The translations under genes were made by a program, and so were the position numbers. 64,000 nt of DNA from Ignavibacteriales bacterium (GTDB taxonomy: Bacteria > Bacteroidota > Ignavibacteria > Ignavibacteriales > Melioribacteraceae): assembly GCA_020635275.1 (NCBI GenBank), contig JACKAA010000001.1, forward strand, positions 62,001 to 126,000, written 5' to 3'. This document shows positions 18,783-28,181 of this stretch, in pieces. Position 1 is the stretch's first letter, and each line of letters starts with the position of its first letter. The notes under the pieces are model-generated. The model saw only the letters and a program-made list of their open reading frames with translations, had not been told where the DNA came from and ran no database searches.

Positions 18783-19172
18783 ATGACAAACTATAAACCA
18801 ACTGAATCAGAATTGGAGATTTTATCAATACTTTGGGAATTTGGGCCTTCAACTGTAAAGTTTGTAAATGATAAGTTAAATGAGAAAAAAGAAGTAGGAT
18901 ACACAACGACGTTAAAGATTATGCAAATAATGTTTGATAAAAAACTAATATCGCGAGAAAAACTTGGGAGAAGTCATATTTATAAATCAAAAATTAAAAA
19001 AGATGAAACCCAAGGAATATTGTTAGAAAAAATTTTAGAAACTGCATTTTCAGGATCAGCCAGCAAACTTATTATGCAAGCTTTGGGAAGATCTAAAACA
19101 AGTAAGAAAGAAATTGAGGAAATAAAAAAATACATCGAAAAAATTGAAAGAGGACAAGATGGAGCTCAATAA
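18783..19172 (+). CDS. BlaI/MecI/CopY family transcriptional repressor
   Basis: 129 residues. Winged helix with the family signature PTESELEILSILWEFGPSTV (residues 5-24) and YTTTLKIMQIMFDKKLI, followed by the dimerisation and cleavage region. GGAGG precedes the ATG. Overlaps the M56 membrane peptidase gene by 14 bases, the usual blaI-blaR1 pairing in which the membrane protein, on sensing envelope stress, causes loss of the repressor. Targets beyond its own operon cannot be seen; no beta-lactamase gene is near. Confidence 0.9.
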   Translation: MTNYKPTESELEILSILWEFGPSTVKFVNDKLNEKKEVGYTTTLKIMQIMFDKKLISREKLGRSHIYKSKIKKDETQGILLEKILETAFSGSASKLIMQALGRSKTSKKEIEEIKKYIEKIERGQDGAQ

Positions 19173-21207
19173 CTTTATTCATGTTTTAGGTTGGACTCTT
19201 GTAAATTCATTATGGCACGCACTACTTATAGCAATTTTATTGGGAATTTTATTATTACTAATTAAACCAAAATATTCACAAATTAGAGTTTTGCTTGCAT
19301 TTGCATCATTAATTTTAGTATTTGCCGCATCAGTTAGAACATTTGCCGATTTATCAAATTCAATTAATAATAATGAATTAAATAAAATCAATAATGAAGC
19401 ACTAACTTCCAAATTATTATTTTTTTACGATTTAAATTCTAATACGAGTAATTCACAAAACATTTCTGAAGGAGTTTTTTCTCATCAAATTCTAAATACA
19501 ATTTCATCTTTTGCAAATAATAACTTAGAAATCATTGTAATACTTTGGTTCGCCGGCATTTTACTTTTATCATTAAGAATGTTTGGAGGTTATTTATATC
19601 TCCAAAAAATTAAAACAAAACAGTTATCAAAAGTCGATGAAAAATGGGAAAATTTGCTTAGGACTGTTTCGTATAAATTGAGAATTAAAAAAGTTATTTA
19701 TTTATATGAATCAGCTATTGTAAAATTTCCAACAGTAATTGGATTTTTCAAACCAATTATTTTAATGCCAATCGGAATTTTAAACAGCATTCCAAGTGAT
19801 CAAATTGAAATGATTTTTGCTCACGAATTGGCTCACATTAAAAGATCAGATTACCTGCTTAATTTAATTCAATCATTTTTAGAAATTATTTATTTCTTTA
19901 ATCCGGCAGTTTGGTTTATTTCAAAAATAATTAGAAATGAACGCGAATTTGCTTGTGATGATATGGCAATAGAGACTTTTGGAAATAAAATTATATTAGC
20001 CAAGGCTTTAATTTCTGTGCAAGATAAAAAATTTAATGAACCAGCAATTGCATTATCTGCAATTGGCACAAAAAATTCAATATTTAGGAGAGTACAAAGA
20101 ATGTTAAACAATAATAATACTTCCATTAATTATCCAAAGAAACTTGGACTTTCATTCTTGTTAGTAATTTCAATTATAATAATTTCTGTTCTTGCTTGCT
20201 CTACATCCTATGACTCAATGAATGATAATAATAATTCAAATTCAAGTTTTGTCAACTCAAATAACAACCAGATGATTAATAATAATCCTGAATTAAGTGA
20301 GAACTTTTCTGTTCAAAATATTGAAAGGACAAAAAATATTGAACCAAGCAAGAAGATTGAGAAAATTAAAGCAATAAAAGAAAATGGAAATTTCAATTTT
20401 CATAAAGATGGAATTAATTGGAGCGGAATAGTAAAAAATGGTAAAGTAATTGAATTATATAAAGATGGAAAAAGAATTCCAGATAATAGGATAAGTGAAT
20501 TTGAAGATGATATTTTAAAAACTTTGAAAGAAATAGATGAATCATTGGAAGATCTTGATATAGATTTGAGTGAATTTAAAGTCAGTATGCAAAAATTAAA
20601 AGAAGAAATGAGAGATTTAAAGATTGATCTTGATTTAGATGAAATTACTAAAAATTTTAATTCAGAAGAATTTCGTAAAGAAATGACAGAGTTAAAAAAT
20701 TCATTGCAAGAAATGAAATTTGAATTTAAAGAACAATTACGAGAAGAATTAAACCAAACATTAAAGGAAAATAAAAACATTAAATTAGATATTGAGCATT
20801 TCAAATCAGAAGAATTTAAGAAAGAAATGCAGAATTTAAAAGAAGAATTCGAAAAGTTAAAAGATATTAAAATTGATATTGATCAAGAAGAATTGAAAGA
20901 AAGTATGAGAGAATTAAAAGAAAACATGCAGAATTTAAAAATTGATTTAAGTGATCTAAATATTGATTTATCAAGCCTAAAAGAGGATTTACAAAAATTA
21001 GAAAATTTTGTTAATTACTTAAGAAATGATCTATTTCAAGAAGGATATTTAAAAGATCAAGATAAAGATTTTGAATTTAATTTGGATCAATATGAAGCTG
21101 TTTTTGAAGGAAAAAAATTGCCACAAAATCTTCATCAAAAATATTTAGAAAAATATGAAGAATATTTTGGTCATAAATTAAAAGATGAATTTAAACTTAG
21201 AAACTAA
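19159..21207 (+). CDS. BlaR1/MecR1-like M56 membrane metallopeptidase with coiled-coil tail
   Basis: 682 residues from the ATG at 19159 (AGAGG upstream). Four to five membrane helices flank the M56 peptidase domain, with zinc motif H222-ELAH226, IRNEREFACDDMA downstream, and a last helix at ~327-345. Classical BlaR1 continues into a penicillin-binding sensor. Here the C-terminal ~330 residues are instead an Asn-rich linker, a short NGKVIELYKDGKRIPD patch, then ~170 residues of repeated acidic coiled coil (EEFRKEM, EMRDLKIDL, EEFKKEMQNLKEEF, ESMRELKENMQNLKIDL). It lacks a beta-lactam sensor, so it probably senses a different envelope signal. Confidence 0.85.
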   Translation: MELNNFIHVLGWTLVNSLWHALLIAILLGILLLLIKPKYSQIRVLLAFASLILVFAASVRTFADLSNSINNNELNKINNEALTSKLLFFYDLNSNTSNSQNISEGVFSHQILNTISSFANNNLEIIVILWFAGILLLSLRMFGGYLYLQKIKTKQLSKVDEKWENLLRTVSYKLRIKKVIYLYESAIVKFPTVIGFFKPIILMPIGILNSIPSDQIEMIFAHELAHIKRSDYLLNLIQSFLEIIYFFNPAVWFISKIIRNEREFACDDMAIETFGNKIILAKALISVQDKKFNEPAIALSAIGTKNSIFRRVQRMLNNNNTSINYPKKLGLSFLLVISIIIISVLACSTSYDSMNDNNNSNSSFVNSNNNQMINNNPELSENFSVQNIERTKNIEPSKKIEKIKAIKENGNFNFHKDGINWSGIVKNGKVIELYKDGKRIPDNRISEFEDDILKTLKEIDESLEDLDIDLSEFKVSMQKLKEEMRDLKIDLDLDEITKNFNSEEFRKEMTELKNSLQEMKFEFKEQLREELNQTLKENKNIKLDIEHFKSEEFKKEMQNLKEEFEKLKDIKIDIDQEELKESMRELKENMQNLKIDLSDLNIDLSSLKEDLQKLENFVNYLRNDLFQEGYLKDQDKDFEFNLDQYEAVFEGKKLPQNLHQKYLEKYEEYFGHKLKDEFKLRN

Positions 21208-21302
21208 GACTGATTTTTTTTAAAGAAATTAAATGGAATTTCTATTTTTTAACTTGTCAATTATAATTCAACATTTTTATAAAAACATTATTTGAAAATA
21301 TT

Positions 21303-22985
21303 TTATTTGAATATTATTCTTTCAAATATAATTGCCAGTATTACAACCAAAACACAGCCAATAAAATTAAACCATAAATATGGAATATCAGTAAAAAAGA
21401 AAAATAATATAACTGCAATCTCTGCAATAATAGCCGCAAGAAATACTGAATTACCACCAACTTTTTTAATATAAAAAGCAACTAAGAAAATTCCCAATAT
21501 TGTTCCGTAAAAAAGTGATCCCAAAATATTTACTGCTTCAATTAGCGAACCCAAACTATTGGCAAAGAGAGCAAAGAAAATTGCAAACGAACCCCAAAAT
21601 ATTGTAAATACTTTTGAGGCAATTAAGTAATGTTTTTCACTTCCCTCTTTTTTTATCATTCTTTTATAAATATCAATTACAGAAGTTGATGCGAGAGCAT
21701 TAAGCTCAGCAGAAGTTGAAGACATTGATGCGGATAAAATTGCTGCTAATACAAGTCCAATTAAACCGGTAGGCAAGAATCCTAAAACAAAACTTAAGAA
21801 TATATAATTAGTATCATTTCCATCACTTAAAGGATTGCTTTCTTTGACAAGTTCACTGGCTTTATTCCTTATTTTTTTTACTTTTTCGTTTTCTTTAATA
21901 ACATTTTCTTGTTCTTTAATAATTTTAGTTTCATCATTTAATTCAATTGCAGTAACTAAATTATTAATGGATTCCTTTTTTCTTTCATGAATTTCATTGA
22001 ATTCATTTTCCAATAAAATATATTCATTAGAAAATTTACTCTCTTTAATTCTATTTTCTTCAACCGGATTAAAAAATAACGGTGGCGTTACAAATTGATA
22101 AAAAACAAAAACCATTGCGCCAATAAGCAAAATAAAAAATTGCATTGGCACTTTAATTATTCCGTTTAATAATAATCCCATTCTGCTTTGGGCAACTGAA
22201 CTGCCGGAAAGATAACGTTGAACTTGAGATTGATCAGTGCCAAAATAAGATAGCGCTAAAAATGTTCCTCCAATTAATCCTGACCAAAAAGTATATCTGT
22301 CATTTAAATTAAACGAAAAATCAATTGTATTTAGTTTTCCCATTTTACCGGCAATATGCAGAGCATCAGAAACTCCAACATTTTCAGGCAGAAGTTTGAA
22401 TATCATAAAAAATGCAGAGAACATTCCGAAAAATATAATTGTCATCTGAAGCATATGTGTTTTATTTACAGCGCTCGTGCCACCGGATGCAGTATAAATT
22501 ATAACAAGAATCCCAATCACAAAAATTGTAATATTAATTGACCAACCTAATATTGCTGAAATAATTAATGCAGGAGCAAAAATTGTAAATCCCGCTGCCA
22601 AACCTCTTTGAATTAAAAACAAGAAACTACCTAGTGTTCTATTTTTTAGATCAAAACGGGATTCTAAATATTCATAAGCCGTATAAACATTTAATTTGTG
22701 ATACAATGGAACAGCAGTAATTGATAAGACTATCATTGCAATCGGCAAGCCAATATAAAACTGAACAAATCTCATTCCATCAACATAAGCCTGACCAGGA
22801 GTTGATAGAAAAGTTATGGCACTTGCTTGTGTTGCCATAATTGAAAGCGCAACAGTATACCATGGAGTTGATCTGTTGGCTAAAAGAAATTCTTTAACAT
22901 TTTTACTTCCTCTGCTTTTCCAAGTGCCATATGCGACAATAAAAAGCAGAAATCCACCCATAACAATCCAATCAATAATACTCAT
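21303..22985 (-). CDS. Sodium:solute symporter (SSS family)
   Basis: 560 residues, about 13 membrane helices; SSS signature parts include ATQASAITFLSTPGQAY, FGTDQSQVQRYL and LSASMSSTSAELNALAST. Between helices ~8 and 9 there is an inserted ~75-residue charged, probably coiled-coil loop (around 21820-22080: ENEFNEIHERKKESINNL and ENVIKENEKVKKIRNKA). Substrate unknown; sugars, sialic acid or amino acids are all possible. ATGA overlap with a 42-codon membrane protein gene upstream and operon with a PIG-L deacetylase suggest uptake linked to sugar deacetylation. Confidence 0.88.
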   Translation of the reverse strand: MSIIDWIVMGGFLLFIVAYGTWKSRGSKNVKEFLLANRSTPWYTVALSIMATQASAITFLSTPGQAYVDGMRFVQFYIGLPIAMIVLSITAVPLYHKLNVYTAYEYLESRFDLKNRTLGSFLFLIQRGLAAGFTIFAPALIISAILGWSINITIFVIGILVIIYTASGGTSAVNKTHMLQMTIIFFGMFSAFFMIFKLLPENVGVSDALHIAGKMGKLNTIDFSFNLNDRYTFWSGLIGGTFLALSYFGTDQSQVQRYLSGSSVAQSRMGLLLNGIIKVPMQFFILLIGAMVFVFYQFVTPPLFFNPVEENRIKESKFSNEYILLENEFNEIHERKKESINNLVTAIELNDETKIIKEQENVIKENEKVKKIRNKASELVKESNPLSDGNDTNYIFLSFVLGFLPTGLIGLVLAAILSASMSSTSAELNALASTSVIDIYKRMIKKEGSEKHYLIASKVFTIFWGSFAIFFALFANSLGSLIEAVNILGSLFYGTILGIFLVAFYIKKVGGNSVFLAAIIAEIAVILFFFFTDIPYLWFNFIGCVLVVILAIIFERIIFK

Positions 22986-23110
22986 TCAAAAACCTTTCTG
23001 AATAAGTAAAAAACAAAAAGCCACAGGCCAAGATTGATCATTACAATCCAATAAAGCTGTGACCATTTCTTCAAAATTGGAGGTTTTTCAGTCACTTCAT
23101 TTTTATTCAT
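22982..23110 (-). CDS. 42-residue single-pass membrane microprotein
   Basis: ATG at 23110-23108, stop TGA at 22984-22982. Sequence starts MNKNEVTEKPPILKKWSQLY, followed by one membrane helix (WIVMINLGLWLFVFYLF) and a short RKVFE tail. The start overlaps the stop of the PIG-L gene (ATGAATAA), with AAGGGAAG in front as ribosome site, and its stop overlaps the symporter ATG (ATGA). Both junctions indicate a coupled, real gene. Probably a small accessory subunit of the symporter, as known for some SSS transporters with a small membrane partner. Function is inference. Confidence 0.75.
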   Translation of the reverse strand: MNKNEVTEKPPILKKWSQLYWIVMINLGLWLFVFYLFRKVFE

Positions 23111-25574
23111 TACTTCCCTTTGCAGAAATTATATTTACAAAAAGTCTGTATGCACCTGGAACGCCGGCCGGCAATTGCCTAAACCACGAAAGTGCAGTAA
23201 AAATAAACGCTCCCTTTCCATAATTTGCATAAAGTAATCCGCCTAATTTAGATGGTTCACCTTCATCATTTCCAGCCAACAACGGATACAACTTACCTTC
23301 CCAACTATCAGCAAAATATAAACCTCTTTCCTGTACCCAACCTTCAAAATCTTTTTGAGTAATTTTATTAGGAAAATTGAAAATCTGATGCTTAGGTACT
23401 AAGATTTCAAGTTTAGCATCTTCTTCGGCGATTCTATCTCTGCCATTTGTACTAAACGGATATGGCCCAATTTGATCAACTTGAAAACCAAATCTTGTGT
23501 TATGCTGAACAATCCAGGTTCCACCATTTTTTACAAATTCAATAAGCTTGGTTTGCTGTCTTGCTAAATCTTGTCTTGTATTAAAAGCACGCACACCGCA
23601 AATTATCACATCATAATCTGATATATCTTTGTTATCTAAATCTTCATCAGTTAATATATCAACATTAAATCCAATTTGTGTAAGCGATTGCGGAATTTCA
23701 TCTCCGGAACCCATTATGTATGCAATTTTTCTAGGTTCAATTTTAATATCTAACCTTACTAAATTTAATTCGACCGGTTTTAGAACTCTTTGATAATCAA
23801 TATGAGGATAATCTATTTCAATAATTTCATTTCGATAAACTTTTCCATTCATCTCCGCTAAAATTTTTGCTTCACCACTAATAGCTTTTACACTTGGAGT
23901 AATTTTGAACGAAAATGATTTTTTATCTCCTTTTTTCACAATAGAAAAATCAATTGATTTTGGTTCTAACTGCCATTCATTTGGAAGATCAATTTTCAAT
24001 TTGCCATTTGCAGAATCAATTTTTGAAATTACATTAACATTAACTACATGTGTTTTACCATTTGGGAAAACCAGCGAATTCTGATCGACTGATAAACTGA
24101 TTTCAGGCAAAATTGCAAATGGTCTTATTTGTTCACCATTAACTGCATCATTCCATCTATGAACTGTAGGAACTTCATAAATAAAAGTTTCACCATTTAT
24201 TTTTACTTTAAATTTTGTTGATATAGTTGGCTTTAACTTTGGCTTCACCATGTTTTCTTCAGAAATTGTAAACCAAAAATTATTGTGTTTTTCTTTTAAC
24301 CAATATGGTGTTGTATATTCTTGATCGAAAGGAATTGAAATATTTTCTTTACTATTAACAGGTTTATTTAATTCCAAATTTTGGGTTAAGTCTTTTTTTG
24401 AATTTGAAAAAGTTGTTGCAATTTCTTCAATAACTATTGGAAAATTAGAGCGATTTACAATCATACTTTTCACATCAATATTTTGACCAGGACTTATTTC
24501 AGATTCCCAAACAATTGATTCCATCCATAGTCCGCTGCACATTTTAATAATTTCTTTAATTTCATCTTTCTTTTTATTTGACCAATATTTGTCATCAATT
24601 TCATCAACTTGTATATAAATATCAACAAGATCAGGAATAATTTTTTCTGGATTCTCAGGATCAAATGCATTAATAACTAAATTTATTTTTGATTCAATTT
24701 GTGCTCCGCCATGAAATCTTTTCCAAGAAATATCAATTCCATCAAATAAGTTTTTATGAGCGCTGTCGCCGGCCAAATAATCAAAATATTGTAATTGAGA
24801 ACCTCTTGATGGACTTACTCCAAAACCTTGACTTTTATGCATTGATCTGCTTTCAGCAGAAAGTTCATTATATGATTTCCCAAGAATTTTGCTGTATTCT
24901 CCAATATCAATTGCAATTGCTTTTTCAGAAGGACTCCAAGTATTCCAATACAATCTTTTTGCTTGCCAAGGCTCTAATTCTTTTAACTGTTCTTGAAATC
25001 TATTTGGATCTGCGGCCGCATAAAAAGCTTCTTCTGCTAAAATTGCGGAAGTTAAATGATGCCCATGACCACCTTGAGTTTTGCTGAATCTAGTAAGAAT
25101 AACATCCGGTCTAAATTGCCTAATCACTTTTACTACATCACCCAGTAATAATTCTTTATCCCAATTTTTTAGAGTTTCTTCTGTAGTTTTTGAATAACCA
25201 AAATCTATTGCCCGTGAGAAAAACTGTTCAGCTCCGTCAATTCTTCTGGCAGATAGAAGTTCTTCTGTTCTAATTACACCAAGTAAATCACCTTGTTCAT
25301 TGCCAAGTAAATTTTGCCCACCGTCTCCTCTTGTTAAAGAAAGGTATGCAGTTTTTGTCAACTGACCTTTTGACATAAAAGCTAAAACAGCGGTATTTTC
25401 ATCATCAGGATGCGCGGCAATATAAAGCACACTGCCAAGTACGTTTAGTTTTTTTAATGATTGATAAATTTCGCTGCTTGAATATAAATTCGATTGAGCA
25501 AAGCTTGAATATTGATTTAGATTTAAGAGCAATACAAAAGTCAAAAATTTGATAGGTAAACTGAATTTTGCCAA
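23103..25574 (-). CDS. Large PIG-L (LmbE-like) deacetylase, exported
   Basis: 823 residues with signal peptide (cleavage near FAQS). N-terminal PIG-L domain with zinc motif AAHPDDE (~54-60), RGDGGQN, and HGHHLTSAILAEEA. A middle beta-rich part (residues ~270-580) and a C-terminal class I glutamine-amidotransferase-like/ThuA-like segment (YDVIICGVRAFN, VKNGGTWIVQHNTRFGF) follow. PIG-L enzymes remove N-acetyl groups from sugars such as GlcNAc. First gene of a three-gene unit with the microprotein and SSS symporter, a pairing seen in Bacteroidota. Probably acts in the periplasm on an amino-sugar conjugate. Confidence 0.82.
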   Translation of the reverse strand: MAKFSLPIKFLTFVLLLNLNQYSSFAQSNLYSSSEIYQSLKKLNVLGSVLYIAAHPDDENTAVLAFMSKGQLTKTAYLSLTRGDGGQNLLGNEQGDLLGVIRTEELLSARRIDGAEQFFSRAIDFGYSKTTEETLKNWDKELLLGDVVKVIRQFRPDVILTRFSKTQGGHGHHLTSAILAEEAFYAAADPNRFQEQLKELEPWQAKRLYWNTWSPSEKAIAIDIGEYSKILGKSYNELSAESRSMHKSQGFGVSPSRGSQLQYFDYLAGDSAHKNLFDGIDISWKRFHGGAQIESKINLVINAFDPENPEKIIPDLVDIYIQVDEIDDKYWSNKKKDEIKEIIKMCSGLWMESIVWESEISPGQNIDVKSMIVNRSNFPIVIEEIATTFSNSKKDLTQNLELNKPVNSKENISIPFDQEYTTPYWLKEKHNNFWFTISEENMVKPKLKPTISTKFKVKINGETFIYEVPTVHRWNDAVNGEQIRPFAILPEISLSVDQNSLVFPNGKTHVVNVNVISKIDSANGKLKIDLPNEWQLEPKSIDFSIVKKGDKKSFSFKITPSVKAISGEAKILAEMNGKVYRNEIIEIDYPHIDYQRVLKPVELNLVRLDIKIEPRKIAYIMGSGDEIPQSLTQIGFNVDILTDEDLDNKDISDYDVIICGVRAFNTRQDLARQQTKLIEFVKNGGTWIVQHNTRFGFQVDQIGPYPFSTNGRDRIAEEDAKLEILVPKHQIFNFPNKITQKDFEGWVQERGLYFADSWEGKLYPLLAGNDEGEPSKLGGLLYANYGKGAFIFTALSWFRQLPAGVPGAYRLFVNIISAKGSNE

Positions 25575-25661
25575 ACAATTCTCCTTTCAATAAATTGTGG
25601 TTACATTAAATATATAAAAACTGTGGAAGTTATTAAACTTTGTATAACTTCCACTAATGTT

Positions 25662-26741
25662 CTACAAGCCTTTTATTATTGCTTCAATTCTGGATTTTTG
25701 TGCATCAGGGGCCTTGTCATAAGCAGTTTCATAGTTTTCTTTTGCGCCTTTTTTATCACCTTTATTATTTAAAGCTTCCCCAAGACTATCGTAAACATTC
25801 CATGCATCCGGATGGCGTTTAATGTTCATTTTAAATATTTCAATTGCATCATCAAGTCTCCCTTGATTTATCAACTGATAACCATAAATATTTAATTCAG
25901 CTTCGGTTGAATTCCCGATTGAAGCTTCCATTAATTTGTCGCCTTCTGCTTTCTTTCCAGCAGCTGTTAATAAACCTGCTTTAACTGACGTATTGTTAAA
26001 ATTATTACCGCCGTTCATAGCTAATGCTTTATCAATCCAAACCATTGCTTCATCTAAATTGATATTGTTATTAAGGCAATATCTTGCAGCAGCGCCCCAA
26101 GCAGCTTGATTAAATCCTGGCAAATTTGATAATTCTTTTTTGTATGTATCTAATGCAACATTGTGTTGATCAAATTCAATTGTAATCGGAACTTTAATTT
26201 CTCCCCAATGAATATTTAAATTTGCTGAAGCAAGTGAATAATTATCAAAATAGATTGTCATCCATTCTTTAAATTCTGATTTCTCCGGTTTAGCGTTAAT
26301 TCTTAATGCATCATTTTCCTTTTCATAAAAGAAACTTCCCCAAGCATCTGTATCATTACTAAAGATTATTGTCCATTCATTTTCTTGAACAATTGCATGA
26401 ATTCCATATTTACCGGCTTTTAGTTCCGAACCATTTACTTTTGCGTTATGACTTAATGAAATTGTGGTATTTTCATTTGCACCAACTCGCCAAGGCATTG
26501 GTTTTCCATTACCAAATGCATTAGGTGCAAGACCATAAGGCACTAATTTCCCCCAAATATCTCTCCCTTTTGCTCCCGGACTGCTATAATTTATTTCAAC
26601 AGTTGCAAATCCAATGTCATGAACTAATTTTACTTTTGGACTAACTCTCACGAATGAAAGATTTGCTTGAGAAAAAACAGTACTTGAAATAAAAATTAGC
26701 ATCAACAGAGAACCAAAAATTTTGTTTTTGCTGTTTAACAT
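25662..26741 (-). CDS. DUF2911 domain protein with TPR-like C-terminus, exported
   Basis: 359 residues. Signal peptide (to VFSQA), then a DUF2911 domain (SPKVKLVHDIGFATVEINYSSP, GAKGRDIWGKLVPYG, WRVGANENTTI, LKAGKYGIHAI, WTIIFSNDTDAWGSFFY) over residues ~30-190. A helical tail follows with tetratricopeptide-like repeats (YQLINQGRLDDAIEIFKMN, AWNVYDSLGEALNNKGDKK). DUF2911 proteins are common, uncharacterised secreted proteins of Bacteroidota. Role unknown. A GGATAAA hairpin (26775-26798) lies in its leader. Confidence 0.85.
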   Translation of the reverse strand: MLNSKNKIFGSLLMLIFISSTVFSQANLSFVRVSPKVKLVHDIGFATVEINYSSPGAKGRDIWGKLVPYGLAPNAFGNGKPMPWRVGANENTTISLSHNAKVNGSELKAGKYGIHAIVQENEWTIIFSNDTDAWGSFFYEKENDALRINAKPEKSEFKEWMTIYFDNYSLASANLNIHWGEIKVPITIEFDQHNVALDTYKKELSNLPGFNQAAWGAAARYCLNNNINLDEAMVWIDKALAMNGGNNFNNTSVKAGLLTAAGKKAEGDKLMEASIGNSTEAELNIYGYQLINQGRLDDAIEIFKMNIKRHPDAWNVYDSLGEALNNKGDKKGAKENYETAYDKAPDAQKSRIEAIIKGL

Positions 26742-27152
26742 AAATTTTCTCCTATTAACTTTAATTTAAGATTATTTATCCGTTTTTAGAAGGATAAATT
26801 ACCTTTTTTTAGACGCTGATTACAATAGTTAGTTATAGAATTTAAAGTGTAATTTTTAATCTCTTATTTAAAGAAATTTGGAAAACGTATAGAAATGTAT
26901 ATTATTTCATTTTGTTGTATATTATATTCATTTTAAGCCTTAGAGTTGAATTTTTACACAATTATTTCTTGTATACTTTTTACTTTTTCCCGATTATTCT
27001 TATATGAATTTTACAATTTATCATATCGCAAATAATCTTACTCTAAAATCTTTAGAGAACTTACGCCCATCTCCACCTCGCCCCATTTAGGGGTAAACTA
27101 TATACATATCGAAAAAAAACAATTAATTAAAATTAATTCAAAAAGGTAGAAA
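26742..27152. other. Intergenic region upstream of the arginine operon
   Basis: 411 bases between divergent genes. It holds a hairpin TTTATCC...GGATAAA (26775-26798), three degenerate ArgR-box-like sites (TGTAT-N5-ATTCA at 26916-26930, TTGAATTTTTACACAA at 26946, TGAATTTTACAA at 27005), and an abrupt GC-richer patch at 27061-27100 containing CCCC-ATTTA-GGGG. No open reading frame of note. Confidence 0.5.
26916..27016. promoter_or_regulatory. Candidate ArgR boxes (degenerate)
   Basis: Three AT-rich sites resembling the ArgR half-site TGAAT or its complement ATTCA, 120-240 bases before argC. None is a full match to the known 18-base box. Supported mainly by the presence of argR inside the operon. 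Confidence 0.25.
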
Positions 27153-28181
27153 ATGATTTCTGTCGGTATCATCGGTGGAACAGGTTACACCGGAAAATAC
27201 ATTGTAAAATTTATAAATGAACATCCAAATGTTTCTGATTTCAGCATTTATGCAAATAAAAGTGCAGGACAATCTTTACACGAAGTTTTTCCAGATTTGG
27301 TTTCTGAAGTTGAAAATCAAACAGTTAAAAATGCTGAAGATTTAGATCTTTCTCATGATGTTTACTTCTTTGCACTTCCTCACGGTGAATCTTTTAAATA
27401 TGTTCCAATGTTAATTGATGCTCACAAAAAAGTAATTGATTTAGGTGCTGATTTCAGATTAGATAATGCTGAATTATTCTTGAACACATATAAACTTGAT
27501 CATACTTCTCCAGAATTTTTAAAATCAAAAATTTACGGATTAGCAGAAGTTGCAGATAATTATGAAAGCACTAATTTAATTGCAAATCCGGGATGTTATC
27601 CTACAGCAGCATTATTATCTGCAATTCCTTTAGTTAAATATTTTGGTGAAAATATTTTAAGTGTTTCAACTGTTTCATATTCCGGAATTAGCGGTGCCGG
27701 TAAAAAAGCATCTACTGATTTACTTTTTGCAGAAAATTATAATAGTGTAAAAGCTTACAATGTTGGAACTCACAGACACGAAGTTGAAATTGCACAAGAA
27801 TTAAACAAATATAGTAATGAAATTGATTATTCATTGACTACTCATCTCTTACCGGTTTTTAGTGGAATTTATTCAACAACAATTATTCACGTAAATGAAA
27901 ATGTTGAACAAGAAAATATTAATTCAATTTTTAACCAAGAATATTCTGGAAAAACTTTTATAAGATTAAGACAAACTCCACCTGAATTAAAATGGGTAAT
28001 TGGTTCAAATTATTGCGATATAAACGTTAAAGCAGCAAAGAATAAAATAATTGTAACTGCAGCAATTGATAATTTGATTAAAGGAGCTTCAGGTCAAGCT
28101 GTACAGAATATGAATAAAATGTATGGCTGGGATGAAGCTTTAGGAATAAAAATTTATAAGGAAGAATTTCAAAATGTCTAA
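27153..28181 (+). CDS. argC: N-acetyl-gamma-glutamyl-phosphate reductase
   Basis: 342 residues. N-terminal NADP fold GIIGGTGYTGKY (4-15), active-site cysteine in ANPGCYPTAA, GAGKKAS and HRHEVEIAQEL. Third step of arginine synthesis. AGG precedes the start. First gene of argC-J-B-D-R-G; its stop overlaps the start of argJ by 8 bases. Confidence 0.96.
   Translation: MISVGIIGGTGYTGKYIVKFINEHPNVSDFSIYANKSAGQSLHEVFPDLVSEVENQTVKNAEDLDLSHDVYFFALPHGESFKYVPMLIDAHKKVIDLGADFRLDNAELFLNTYKLDHTSPEFLKSKIYGLAEVADNYESTNLIANPGCYPTAALLSAIPLVKYFGENILSVSTVSYSGISGAGKKASTDLLFAENYNSVKAYNVGTHRHEVEIAQELNKYSNEIDYSLTTHLLPVFSGIYSTTIIHVNENVEQENINSIFNQEYSGKTFIRLRQTPPELKWVIGSNYCDINVKAAKNKIIVTAAIDNLIKGASGQAVQNMNKMYGWDEALGIKIYKEEFQNV

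Noticed and set aside
20400..20804. Minus-strand 134-codon Ser-rich frame
   Set aside because: Arises from the complement of the repetitive Glu/Lys coiled coil of the M56 protein.
26775..26798. Terminator in the gap before argC
   Set aside because: The stem TTTATCC/GGATAAA is not followed by a T run in a useful place for either strand and has no upstream plus-strand gene to stop.
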